Assembly (NCBI GenBank): GCA_002348545.1
Contig: DEBM01000009.1
Location: forward strand, 11,067-66,878
Source of the DNA: Balneolaceae bacterium UBA2956
GTDB lineage: Bacteria > Bacteroidota > Rhodothermia > Balneolales > Balneolaceae
Direction of reading: 5' to 3'
Length of the DNA stretch: 55,812 nt
The notes beneath the pieces were generated by a model, which was not told the DNA's origin, did no database searches, and saw only the letters and a program-made list of their open reading frames with translations. Position 1 is the first letter of the stretch. Every line of letters begins with the position of its first letter. Positions 35,619-44,578 of the stretch are shown here, one piece after another. The position numbers and the translations under genes are program-made.

Positions 35619-36356
35619 ATGAAACAAGAGTCGGCGGTAGATATCTCAAGTTTAAAGGAATCAGCGGATGCATTAATACGGGAAGATGCATTTAAGCAGC
35701 TGGATTTAAGTGCGGTAATTATTCATTACCAAACCCCAGAATTGCTGAAAAAGGCAGTTGAGTCCTTTAACAATTTTTACCCTGTAACCCCTTTATATAT
35801 AGTAGATAATGGGTCAGATTTGGACATTGTAAATCAGGTCCAGGAGTGGATTGGCAAACAATTAAACACTCAATGGATTCGTCTACCAAATAATATATAT
35901 CACGGGCCTGCTATGGACTTTGCAGCACGTAAGATAGTAAAATCGAAGTATATTTTTTTTCTAGATAGTGATACAGAAACAAAACAAGGGGGTTTTTTAG
36001 AAAGGGTTGTAGACCTTTTGGAATCCGATGAGAAGAATTATGCTGTAGGAATGTTTAATAGGGTGAATAAACGAGGATTTAGCACTAATAAGTTAACAGG
36101 TCAAATTATTTTGCAAACACCTTATATGGTATTAAATAGGACATTATATCTCCAGTTTTCTCCTTTTATACATCATGGACAACCTACTCTTCAAAACTTC
36201 AGAGAAGCCTGGTTAAATGGATTTCAGTTAGTAGATTATCCGATGAACAACAGTATTGACCATCTATGGCGCGGAACTGCTAGAAAGACTGGATATGGTT
36301 TAGGTTGGCGGGCAAAGCTAGAGTACCTGCTCAATAAGATTGGGGTATATGGCTAA
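35619..36356 (+). CDS. Glycosyltransferase family 2
   Basis: 245 aa from ATG 35619, one base after the PorZ-like stop; an earlier start would overlap that gene. The GT-A fold shows as AVIIHYQTPELLKKAVESF, YIVDNGS and the metal-binding DxD in FFLDSDTETK. It transfers a sugar from a nucleotide-sugar donor; donor and acceptor are not readable. No TM helix is clear. It overlaps the next glycosyltransferase by 8 nt, so the PorZ-like gene and these two enzymes form one unit. Confidence 0.85.
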   Translation: MKQESAVDISSLKESADALIREDAFKQLDLSAVIIHYQTPELLKKAVESFNNFYPVTPLYIVDNGSDLDIVNQVQEWIGKQLNTQWIRLPNNIYHGPAMDFAARKIVKSKYIFFLDSDTETKQGGFLERVVDLLESDEKNYAVGMFNRVNKRGFSTNKLTGQIILQTPYMVLNRTLYLQFSPFIHHGQPTLQNFREAWLNGFQLVDYPMNNSIDHLWRGTARKTGYGLGWRAKLEYLLNKIGVYG

Positions 36357-38445
36357 AAAGGTTGATATCAGCATAGTGATTGTAAACTATAAAGTGAAGG
36401 AATACGTTTCAAACTTACTTAGTTCTATTTATAAGGCAGCAAGTCAATATACAGTACAGATATTTGTGGTAGATAATGACTCTGGTGATGATTCTTTAGC
36501 TTATTTGCGACAGCGGCACCCTGCTGTAAGTTATATTGCAAATGAGGATAATTTGGGGTTTAGCAAGGCAAATAATCAGGCTATTAAAGAAGCTAAAGGC
36601 GAGTTTACTCTGATTATTAACCCAGACACCCTGGTCAGTGAGGATACCTTTACTACTCTTATTGATCATATGAAACGAAATCCGAAATGTGGTGCTGCTG
36701 GTTGTAAAATTCTTAATCCCGATGGCAGCTTTGCGCCAGAATCTAAACGTTCGGTCCCCACTATATGGGCTGCATTGACTAAGTTATTAGGTTTACATTC
36801 GATGTTTCCGAAATCGCGTTTATTTGGTCAGTATTATCTTACTTGGCTTTCGGAAAACCAACAGGCGAAGATACACGTTTTATCTGGTTCGTTTATGTTT
36901 TGGAGAACAGAGTTGTTGCAACAAATGGGGGGCTTCGATGAACGTTTCTTTATGTACGGAGAGGATATTGATCTCTGTTACCGTATACAAGAAACCAATT
37001 ACCACATTGATTACGTCCCATTTACTTCCATTATTCATTATAAAGGAGAGAGTACAAAAAAAGGGGATTTACGCTATATTCAAATTTTCAACAAGGCCAT
37101 GTATTTGTTCTTTGATAAGCATCATTCCTCTAAATACAGTAGTCTATTTAAAGCAGTAATTTTTTCTGCTATTTTATTAAAGGCCATTTTTTCATTCATA
37201 TTCAGTCGTTTAAGAGCAATTTCACAGATTACAACCGATTTAATTCTGTTAAATATCTCCATTATTTTAGGTTTCCTAATTCGGTTTCAATTCAGTGTTG
37301 AAATATTCAGTGATCTACAGTCTTTTCAGTTTCTTTGGATCAATCTTTTAGCATCTGGAATTTATTTATTAATTGGTGCACTTTTTGGTTTATATGAGGA
37401 TAAAACTGACTCTATTTCCAGTCCTCTAAAGGCTCTCTTATTTTCGTATTTAGGAGTGGCTGTTATTACATTTTTTGCACGAAATTTAGCCTTTTCCCGT
37501 CTGTCTTTGTTAATTGGTTTTGGGGTTTCAGTGATACTTATGATAGGCTTGAAGCTACTCCAGATAAATGCTAAGCAGAATCAAATATATGCGAAAGGAC
37601 AAATAAAGAAATCGAAAATACTTCTCATTGGCACTCATTTAGACGCTCGTGAACTTATACCTAAAATACATGCTAGACCAGATTGGAATGTTGAGGTATT
37701 AGGTTGGGTTCAAATAGATGCTAATGATGAGGCAGAGGGTTTTGAAATAGAACAGGATATTAAGAGCCAGAAAGCAATACTAAACTCTCTTGGTTTATTA
37801 AGTCAGTTAAAAGATTTAGTCCGGGCATATCATGCTGATCAGGTACTATTCTCGTTGAGCACTCTATCCTATAAAGAGATGCTTCGAGCGATCTCAACGT
37901 TGCAAGGTCTATCAGTTCAGTGCAAGCTTATTCCTGATAGTATGGATTTTATTTTAGGTAAATCAAAAGTAGATTATCTCGAAAGTTTACCTCTGGTTGA
38001 GGTAGAACTTGCATTAAATAAGCCCATAAACCGCCTTGTCAAGCGGAGCTTTGATTTGGCTTTGGCTTTACCTCTTTTTGCATTAACATGGCCATTCTCC
38101 CTTATAGCATGGATTAAACGACCTAAAGGTCAATATTTTTTAAAGCCACTAGCTAAGTATAAGTGGCAAAACCGAAGTTTATTTTTACTTGGTGTACTGC
38201 ATGGACATTATTCATGGGTAGGCTCAATTCTTCCAGTTCAGGATAATCATTACGAACATAATAACGATCAAAAAGGAGCATTAAAACCGGGTCTTACCGG
38301 CTTGGTACAGTTAAATCAGGGGAAGCTTGAGGAGGGTCAAGATACAGAGTATTATCAGTTATATTATATGCAAAATTATTCTTTAGGTATGGATATGGAC
38401 ATATTATTGAAGTCTATATTTCAACCAGGTAATAACTGGAAATAG
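36349..38445 (+). CDS. GT2 glycosyltransferase fused to a degenerate polyprenyl sugar-phosphate transferase
   Basis: 698 aa from ATG 36349. Residues about 5-240 are a rhamnosyltransferase-like GT2 (VIVNYKVKEYVSNL, VDNDSGDDS, NLGFSKANNQAI, INPDTLVS). A membrane region with about four helices follows (about 275-405), then a Rossmann-like sensor domain (about 420-530), then a sugar-transferase-like end (560-698; NRLVKRSFDLALALPLF, KPGLTGLVQLNQG). This last domain lacks the central block of real transferases: no RxGxxG...KFRTM segment and no DE catalytic pair, and MSLVGPRP is replaced by YSWVGSIL. The GT2 half looks active; the transferase half should not be. Confidence 0.85.
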   Translation: MAKKVDISIVIVNYKVKEYVSNLLSSIYKAASQYTVQIFVVDNDSGDDSLAYLRQRHPAVSYIANEDNLGFSKANNQAIKEAKGEFTLIINPDTLVSEDTFTTLIDHMKRNPKCGAAGCKILNPDGSFAPESKRSVPTIWAALTKLLGLHSMFPKSRLFGQYYLTWLSENQQAKIHVLSGSFMFWRTELLQQMGGFDERFFMYGEDIDLCYRIQETNYHIDYVPFTSIIHYKGESTKKGDLRYIQIFNKAMYLFFDKHHSSKYSSLFKAVIFSAILLKAIFSFIFSRLRAISQITTDLILLNISIILGFLIRFQFSVEIFSDLQSFQFLWINLLASGIYLLIGALFGLYEDKTDSISSPLKALLFSYLGVAVITFFARNLAFSRLSLLIGFGVSVILMIGLKLLQINAKQNQIYAKGQIKKSKILLIGTHLDARELIPKIHARPDWNVEVLGWVQIDANDEAEGFEIEQDIKSQKAILNSLGLLSQLKDLVRAYHADQVLFSLSTLSYKEMLRAISTLQGLSVQCKLIPDSMDFILGKSKVDYLESLPLVEVELALNKPINRLVKRSFDLALALPLFALTWPFSLIAWIKRPKGQYFLKPLAKYKWQNRSLFLLGVLHGHYSWVGSILPVQDNHYEHNNDQKGALKPGLTGLVQLNQGKLEEGQDTEYYQLYYMQNYSLGMDMDILLKSIFQPGNNWK

Positions 38446-38465
38446 GCATCTCTAGAAGATAAAAT

Positions 38466-39593
38466 TTAAATTTTTGACTCTAATTGTGTAACCATACTTG
38501 GATACCAAGCGGCATAAGTGCCTTTTTTGATATGTTGTCTTACTTCTTTCATGAGCCATAAATAAAACTGAAGATTATGTTCCGAGGCTAAAGTCATTCC
38601 AAAGAGTTCATTACTTTTGAATAAGTGATGCACATAAGACATATGGTACTTTTGACATAAATCACTTGGGAAATCCTTTTCTAAGGTTGTATGATGGTTC
38701 TTCCACTTAGAATTTCTGATATTGACTTTCCCGTGTTGTGTAAATATGGTGCCATTTCTTGCATTTCTAGTAGGCATGACACAATCAAACATATCTACAC
38801 CGCGAGCGATGGATTCTAGTAAATTAGCAGGCGTACCTACTCCCATTAGATATCGTGCCTTTTCTTTAGGTAATATATCGGTGTTTACATCAGTCATTTC
38901 ATATAATAATGAGATAGGTTCTCCCACGCTGAGTCCACCAATTGCAATACCATCAAAGTCTTGTTCTGCCATAAATTCAGCGGAGGCAATCCTAAGATCT
39001 TTGTACGTTCCACCTTGTACGATTCCAAATTGAAATTGTTGATGCCCGTAAAGATCCTGCGATTCTAAAAATTGTTTGCGGCCTCTTTTAGCCCATCGAT
39101 GGGTCAACTCCATAGAATTTTTCACATATTCATAATCACTAGGATAAGGTGGACACTCATCCAAAATCATCATGATATCTGAGCCTAGTACTCGTTGTAT
39201 ATTCACCACATTCTCTGGAGTAAATAAGTGCTTGGAACCATCTAAATGACTTTTAAAGTGTGCGCCTTCCTCATCTAAGGTTCTAATATCTGATAGCGAA
39301 AAGATTTGATATCCCCCAGAGTCTGTTAAGATTGGCTGGTCCCAATTCATAAAACTGTGCAATCCACCTGAAGACTGTATTATCTTGGTGCCAGGCCTTA
39401 GATAAAGGTGGTAGGTGTTTCCCAAAATAACTTGGGCTTGGACAGGGTCTTTTAATCGGTCTTGTGAGACACCTTTTACGGTTCCAAGTGTTCCTACAGG
39501 CATAAATATGGGTGTTTCTATCGTTCCATGGTCAGTAGTTAAACTACCTAAGCGTGCTTTGCTTGCAGAACATGTTTTGTGCAATTGAAACAA
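38466..39593 (-). CDS. tgt: tRNA-guanine transglycosylase (Tgt)
   Basis: 375 aa. Active-site Asp91 (LTDSGGYQIFSL) and nucleophile Asp270 (FDCVMPTRNARNG) are present, as are GGLSVGEP and the tRNA-contacting parts. It exchanges guanine 34 for a queuine precursor. The usual zinc set CxCxxC...H is incomplete: in the block ending DLCQKYH only C313 and H323 remain, with F and S at the first two Cys positions. From memory of the family, Bacteroidota enzymes also lack these. It is the only minus-strand gene inside the glycan cluster. Confidence 0.95.
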   Translation of the reverse strand: MFQLHKTCSASKARLGSLTTDHGTIETPIFMPVGTLGTVKGVSQDRLKDPVQAQVILGNTYHLYLRPGTKIIQSSGGLHSFMNWDQPILTDSGGYQIFSLSDIRTLDEEGAHFKSHLDGSKHLFTPENVVNIQRVLGSDIMMILDECPPYPSDYEYVKNSMELTHRWAKRGRKQFLESQDLYGHQQFQFGIVQGGTYKDLRIASAEFMAEQDFDGIAIGGLSVGEPISLLYEMTDVNTDILPKEKARYLMGVGTPANLLESIARGVDMFDCVMPTRNARNGTIFTQHGKVNIRNSKWKNHHTTLEKDFPSDLCQKYHMSYVHHLFKSNELFGMTLASEHNLQFYLWLMKEVRQHIKKGTYAAWYPSMVTQLESKI

Positions 39594-39683
39594 AATAAAG
39601 TCATGTAGTGGTTTCAGTTATATATAGAGATTAAAAATCCGTACTTTTTTTATGTGATTTAAATTACGAATCTCACCACCCAT

Positions 39684-41093
39684 TTGCTCTCTGTGAAAAG
39701 ATATCGAGAAGTTATACTAACGAGTGCCCTTGATTACTTGCTTTTATTAGCAAGTTGGTTTGTTTTCCATTCATTTTTTTCTTCTTATTTAGACCCTCGA
39801 TTGACTGATTTTGGCTTAGTTATATTTAGTGCAGGAGTGCTATTTAGTAGCTATTGGCTTGGAGTATTTGTCATATCAGGATTATATAAAGGCTTATATT
39901 TAATCTCAAGACTGGATGAATTTACTAGAGTAGTTAAGGCCATGGTATTAGGAGGACTTGTCTTGTATGTAGTTTGGGATCACTGGTTATTTATTGAAGG
40001 TGGAACCCATCATGGGATTATCTTTTCCTACTGCGGAATTATTATGGGGGCAATCATAATCAATCGTTTTGTGATAAGAACCTTACAACGACTCTACGCT
40101 CAAAGAGGGCGTGGGCTGCATAAAACTTTAATCGTAGGAACGGGGTCAAATGCTAAGATGGCTTTTGATGATCTTATGCGTAATAAAATTTTGGGTATGG
40201 AAGTACTTGGATATATTCAGGTGAATGGGGGTGATTCAGCCATTGATTCGGGTATATATCCACAAGATATTATTGGGCAACTTTCTGAGATAGATCGAAT
40301 TATTGCCGAGTATAAAGTACAGGATGTTTTGGTGGCATTAGAGGCCAATGGCCGAGAAGACTTGGTAGCGATTATTTCAAAACTTGATAATCCAGATGTC
40401 CGATTAAAACTATTACCTGATTTTTATCAAATCGTGAGTGGTTTATCAAAAACAAATCAGATTTTTGGTATGCCTATAATTGAAATTTCCCCCGAGCCTA
40501 TGCCGTTATGGGAGAAAGCAGTTAAGCGGCTGATGGATGTAACTATTTCGGTAGTTGTATTGATCGTGTTTGCACCATTCTTGTTATTAGTGGCCCTACT
40601 TATCCGTTCAGGGTCTTCAGGTCCGGTGATTTTTCGCCAGGAGCGTATAGGACGGAATGGAAAACCCTTTATAATGAATAAATTTCGGACTATGGTGCAA
40701 GATGCTGAACGAAAAACCGGCCCAATGTGGGCAAAAAAAGACGATCCACGGATTACAGGGATTGGTTATTGGCTACGTAAATTACGTATTGACGAGATAC
40801 CTCAGCTGTACAATGTAATTCGAGGACAAATGAGTTTAGTCGGACCTAGACCTGAACGTGAACATTTTGTGAATCAATTTAAAAACCAAATACCATTATA
40901 TATGCGACGTTTACGCGTCCGTCCAGGGATTACAGGATGGGCTCAGGTTAAATGGAAATACGATGCCTCACTTGATGATGTTAAAGAAAAAACCAAGTAT
41001 GATTTGTATTATGTCGAAAATATTTCATTACGTATGGATATAAAAATTATTATTAATACGTTAATCACTATGATTAAAGGTAAAGGTCAGTAA
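39684..41093 (+). CDS. Polyprenyl-phosphate sugar-1-phosphate transferase (WbaP/WcaJ-like), intact
   Basis: 469 aa from TTG 39684; a GTG at 39693 is an alternative and no ATG is near. Four N-terminal TM helices (about 12-130), a CoA-binding-like Rossmann domain (TLIVGTGSNAKMAFDDLM), then the catalytic domain with KRLMDV, RQERIGRNGKPF, MNKFRTMVQDAE, the DE pair D370-E371 in RIDEIPQ, and MSLVGPRPE. It loads the first sugar phosphate onto undecaprenyl phosphate in the inner membrane to start a surface polysaccharide. It is the functional counterpart of the gutted domain in the fusion protein 1.2 kb upstream. Confidence 0.92.
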   Translation: MLSVKRYREVILTSALDYLLLLASWFVFHSFFSSYLDPRLTDFGLVIFSAGVLFSSYWLGVFVISGLYKGLYLISRLDEFTRVVKAMVLGGLVLYVVWDHWLFIEGGTHHGIIFSYCGIIMGAIIINRFVIRTLQRLYAQRGRGLHKTLIVGTGSNAKMAFDDLMRNKILGMEVLGYIQVNGGDSAIDSGIYPQDIIGQLSEIDRIIAEYKVQDVLVALEANGREDLVAIISKLDNPDVRLKLLPDFYQIVSGLSKTNQIFGMPIIEISPEPMPLWEKAVKRLMDVTISVVVLIVFAPFLLLVALLIRSGSSGPVIFRQERIGRNGKPFIMNKFRTMVQDAERKTGPMWAKKDDPRITGIGYWLRKLRIDEIPQLYNVIRGQMSLVGPRPEREHFVNQFKNQIPLYMRRLRVRPGITGWAQVKWKYDASLDDVKEKTKYDLYYVENISLRMDIKIIINTLITMIKGKGQ

Positions 41094-41107
41094 GCCAAAA
41101 TAAGCCC

Positions 41108-41836
41108 ATGCAGAAATATCCCTTAATCATTATTCCAACCTACAATGAATCTACCAATGTCGTACGTATGATTCATACACTCATGGCATTGGATTTGGAG
41201 GTGGATATACTATTTGTGGATGATGGATCACCAGATGGTACAGCGGAGCGAATTAAAGAGGAGCAACACGCCTATCCTAATCGTATTCATTTAATTGAAA
41301 GGGAAGGCAAACTAGGTTTAGGAACGGCCTATGTTCGGGGTTTTGAATATGCTTTGCAGCATGATTATGAATTAGTTTGTGAAATGGATGCAGATTTTTC
41401 ACACCCACCTGAAGATGTACTAAAATTAGTAGAAGCCGTTAAAAGCGGTAATACAGATATTGCTATCGGTTCACGCTATGCTAATGGAATAAGCATTGTG
41501 AATTGGCCACTTAGTAGATTAATTCTTTCGTATGGAGCAAATATTTATGCAAGACTCATTACCGGTTTACCTGTAAAAGATACCACTGCTGGCTTTAAAT
41601 GCATTCATCGCAGAGTTTTAGACGCCATATCTTTGAATAGGATGAGATCCAATGGTTATGCATTTCAAATAGAACTTCATTTTAGAGCTTGGAAAGCAGG
41701 CTTCAGGTTGCAAGAGGTGTCTATCATATTTAGGGAGCGAGAAGAAGGCATATCGAAAATGTCTAAAGGCATTGTTCGAGAAGCTATTTGGAGGGTTTGG
41801 GCGCTTAAGATTAGGAGTTTATTTGGTCAGTTGTAA
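41108..41836 (+). CDS. Polyprenol-phosphate mannosyltransferase-like GT2
   Basis: 242 aa. IIIPTYNESTNV, VDDGSPDGTAERI, EMDADFSHPPED and DTTAGFKCIHRR follow the order of dolichyl/polyprenol-phosphate mannose synthase. A GT-A fold with the DADFS metal site is clear. It would make a lipid-linked mannose or related sugar donor at the membrane. It lies 14 nt after the sugar-phosphate transferase gene and is probably co-transcribed. The sugar identity is inferred from family only. Confidence 0.9.
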   Translation: MQKYPLIIIPTYNESTNVVRMIHTLMALDLEVDILFVDDGSPDGTAERIKEEQHAYPNRIHLIEREGKLGLGTAYVRGFEYALQHDYELVCEMDADFSHPPEDVLKLVEAVKSGNTDIAIGSRYANGISIVNWPLSRLILSYGANIYARLITGLPVKDTTAGFKCIHRRVLDAISLNRMRSNGYAFQIELHFRAWKAGFRLQEVSIIFREREEGISKMSKGIVREAIWRVWALKIRSLFGQL

Positions 41837-41962
41837 GTGGTTTATTTTCTATTTAAGCAGACCTATTTTCAGCAAAAAGACGACGAGATACATCTCAACT
41901 AGAGAAATCCACTTTTAAACGAGGGGATTTGCTATATTTAAATGAACTAAATCTAATTATAT

Positions 41963-42910
41963 ATGCAGTATTTAGAATTTGAAAAACCCATTGCTGATTT
42001 AGAAAAGAAAATCCAAGAGTTAGAGCAGTTTTCTTCAACTAGTGAAGGAGTCCTAAGCAAGGAAGTGGAGAGCTTGAAGTCTAAAGTTGAAAGTCTTCAG
42101 AAAAATATCTTTGCAAATTTAACACGTTGGCAGCGGGTTCAGTTGGCTCGACACCCTGAGCGGCCATATACGCTAGACTATATTGAGCGTATTTGTGATC
42201 GATTTATTGAATTACATGGGGATCGATTTCATGCCGACGATAAAGCGATTGTGGGTGGACTTGGTGAGATAGATGGTTTAACCGTATGTGTAATTGGACA
42301 CCAAAAAGGAAGAGATACCGCTAGTCGTACGTATCGTAATTTTGGAATGGCAAATCCAGAAGGATATCGCAAGGCATACAGGCTCATGGAAATGGCGGAA
42401 AAATTTGATATTCCTGTTGTAACCCTAGTCGATACCCCAGGGGCTTTCCCAGGACTTGAAGCAGAAAAACGCGGTCAAGCGGAGGCAATTGCACGGAATC
42501 TCAAGCGTATGGCTATGCTAAAAGTGCCTTTGGTAACAATCATTATTGGGGAAGGTGCTAGTGGTGGTGCAATAGGAATTGGAATGGGGAATCAGGTGTT
42601 CATGATGGAGAATACTTGGTATTCGGTTATATCTCCAGAATCATGTTCGTCTATTCTTTGGAAAACATGGGATTACAAAGAGCAGGCTGCCTCTGCCCTA
42701 AAGCTAACTGCCTCTGATTTATTAGAGCTAGGTATCATTGATGGAGTTATAAAAGAGCCTCTTGCTGGGGCGCATAGAGATTATGATGCGGCAGCTAATG
42801 CAGTTAAAAAGCAGGTGCTCAAAAGCTTAACATCACTTTCTAAACAATCCGCAGAGCAACTGATAGATCAAAGAATAGCCAAATATTCGGCTATGGGACA
42901 GTATAAGTAA
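41963..42910 (+). CDS. accA: Acetyl-CoA carboxylase carboxyltransferase subunit alpha
   Basis: 315 aa, the usual length. RHPERPYTLDYI, LHGDRFHADDKAIVGGLG, RNFGMANPEGYRKA, VDTPGAFPGLEAEKRGQ, GEGASGGAIGIGMGN and YSVISPESCSSILWK are the AccA blocks. It pairs with AccD to form malonyl-CoA for fatty-acid synthesis. AccD is not in the window. The thioesterase gene begins on the base after its stop. Confidence 0.97.
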   Translation: MQYLEFEKPIADLEKKIQELEQFSSTSEGVLSKEVESLKSKVESLQKNIFANLTRWQRVQLARHPERPYTLDYIERICDRFIELHGDRFHADDKAIVGGLGEIDGLTVCVIGHQKGRDTASRTYRNFGMANPEGYRKAYRLMEMAEKFDIPVVTLVDTPGAFPGLEAEKRGQAEAIARNLKRMAMLKVPLVTIIIGEGASGGAIGIGMGNQVFMMENTWYSVISPESCSSILWKTWDYKEQAASALKLTASDLLELGIIDGVIKEPLAGAHRDYDAAANAVKKQVLKSLTSLSKQSAEQLIDQRIAKYSAMGQYK

Positions 42911-43339
42911 GTGAGTATGGTCCAATTTCCAGAAGGTATCCCCATTCACAGCTTTGAGTATAGATTACGAAGTAGATACAGTGAAACTGATAAAATGGGA
43001 TATGTTTACTATGGGCGTTACTTGGAATATTTTGAGGAAGCTCGCACTGAAATGATTCGAAGTCTTGGGGTTTCTTATGGCTCAATGGAGAATGATGGGA
43101 TTATGTTACCGGTTGTCCATTCGGAAATAGACTATAAACATCCCCTTTTTTATGATGAGAAAATTCTCATAAAAGTACATTTGTATTCCGAACCCTCAAT
43201 AAGGCTATTAACCTATTATGAGGTAATAGCTCAACAACGAAACCAATTATGTGCATTGGGAGAAGTAACTTTGGTATTTATAAATGCGACAACTAGGAAA
43301 CCATGCCGGGCGCCTAAGTATTTATTAAACGCACTTTGA
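42911..43339 (+). CDS. Acyl-CoA thioesterase, YbgC/hotdog family
   Basis: 142 aa from GTG 42911, with an ATG six bases later as an alternative. RYSETDKMGYVYYGRYLEYFEEAR is the 4-hydroxybenzoyl-CoA thioesterase-type active site block, with D27 as the expected catalytic acid. It hydrolyses acyl-CoA. Its stop is 1 nt before the DUF2085 gene and its start abuts accA, suggesting a lipid-linked operon. Confidence 0.9.
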   Translation: MSMVQFPEGIPIHSFEYRLRSRYSETDKMGYVYYGRYLEYFEEARTEMIRSLGVSYGSMENDGIMLPVVHSEIDYKHPLFYDEKILIKVHLYSEPSIRLLTYYEVIAQQRNQLCALGEVTLVFINATTRKPCRAPKYLLNAL

Positions 43340-43340
43340 A

Positions 43341-43820
43341 ATGAAACAATTCTCCATCCAGTTCGAAATTTCTAGCAGAATAAATCTGTTATTATTATTG
43401 GGTAGTAGTCTTCTAGCAGTACTTGCCCTTGGGCCTGGATGGTATGCAGATGATTCTTTAGTCCCTTTTCATTTACATTATTCATTTTATTCTTGGGTAT
43501 GTCATCAAGATCCATCTCGATCATTTGAATTTATGGGAGCTCAAATGGCTGTTTGCTCCCGTTGCATTGGTATATATGGTGCTTTTGCTCTTGGTTTTTG
43601 GTTAAAAGGTATAACAGCAAGGTTTGAAGTTTGGCCTGATAGAGATCTAGCTTTGCGCCTTTTATCTTTATTTGCTGGATTAATTGGATTCGATGTATTA
43701 ATTAATGCCTTAGATATTTGGACAAATACTCACTATTCTCGTTTATTATTAGGAGTTGGTTTTGGGCTAATGGCGTCTGTATTTATTACTTCTAATGATA
43801 GTTTTTCGTCTAATGCGTAA
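43341..43820 (+). CDS. DUF2085 membrane protein
   Basis: 159 aa, four TM segments. The DUF2085 pattern is visible as SWVCHQDPSRSF and GAQMAVCSRCIGIYGAF, with C54, H55, C72 and C75 forming a possible metal or redox site. The role of the family is not established. It starts 1 nt after the thioesterase stop. Confidence 0.85.
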   Translation: MKQFSIQFEISSRINLLLLLGSSLLAVLALGPGWYADDSLVPFHLHYSFYSWVCHQDPSRSFEFMGAQMAVCSRCIGIYGAFALGFWLKGITARFEVWPDRDLALRLLSLFAGLIGFDVLINALDIWTNTHYSRLLLGVGFGLMASVFITSNDSFSSNA

Positions 43821-43960
43821 CTTTGAATAAAATATTGGGTATTAATGCATATTATATATACATATGGAATGTCTAATTAGAGATGAACGGGAGTCTGTCA
43901 TTTTTAAACTGAAAGTAGAATGTAAATTAACTAAATACACTAACAATTAAGATCAATTAA

Positions 43961-44500
43961 ATGGCTAAAGAAATAACTCATCACGGCATGCCTAGTTACT
44001 GGAATGCGGTAATAACAGCGGGATTAATTACTGGAACAGTTTTGACAGTAATTCAATTGATAACAAGTTATATGACTATTGCTGGATCCAGTGTAACTGG
44101 TATGACTATTATAGGATGTTTGATTGCATCAATTGCAGGTATCATTTCTAATTGGATGTATGCTAAAGGATATAATTTAACTTATCCAATTGGTAAAGGT
44201 GCTTTATTAGGTGTTTTTTCTGGTATTATTACAAGTATAGTTGCCTTTTGTTTATCATTATTTTGGACAAAATTTATTGATACTGGAATGAATGAAGCAA
44301 TTATTGAGGCAACCTTAAAGAGTCTTGAAGATCAAGGACTCACACAAGAAGAAATAGATATCGCTCAATCTTTTATTCCTGACCCTAATTCAATAGCAGG
44401 TTTAATTATAAGTTTTGCTTCAGCGTTAGCAATGTATATTTTTATAAATCTTATATCCGGTATTATTAGTGCAAAAATATTTGCCAAAGAAGTAGAATAA
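43961..44500 (+). CDS. DUF4199-like membrane protein
   Basis: 179 aa. Four TM helices (about 15-35, 45-65, 80-103, 145-170) with a charged loop (about 110-135) rich in Glu and Gln. The N-terminal arrangement WNAVITAGLITG and the conserved GKGALLGVFSGI resemble DUF4199 proteins of Bacteroidota. Function unknown. A hairpin terminator follows 30 nt after its stop. Confidence 0.7.
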   Translation: MAKEITHHGMPSYWNAVITAGLITGTVLTVIQLITSYMTIAGSSVTGMTIIGCLIASIAGIISNWMYAKGYNLTYPIGKGALLGVFSGIITSIVAFCLSLFWTKFIDTGMNEAIIEATLKSLEDQGLTQEEIDIAQSFIPDPNSIAGLIISFASALAMYIFINLISGIISAKIFAKEVE

Positions 44501-44530
44501 TATACCATTTTGTATCATATTTATATTTAG

Positions 44531-44557
44531 GAGCCAACTCAAAGAGTTGGCTCTTTA
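44531..44557 (+). terminator. Perfect hairpin, probable terminator after the DUF4199 gene
   Basis: GAGCCAACTC and GAGTTGGCTC pair perfectly over 10 bp with a triloop AAA, followed by TTT and a T-rich stretch. It ends only about 20 nt before the ATG of the next gene, so it may act as a leader hairpin as well. Confidence 0.75.
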
Positions 44558-44578
44558 CTTTTAATTTTATCTCTTATC

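Noticed and set aside
41834..41916. AAGTGG/CCACTT inverted repeat between the mannose synthase-like gene and accA
   Set aside because: About 70-nt loop and short arms; no support as a terminator.
43865..43951. 28-codon ORF between the DUF2085 and DUF4199 genes
   Set aside because: Very short, highly charged, no SD or motif; likely chance.
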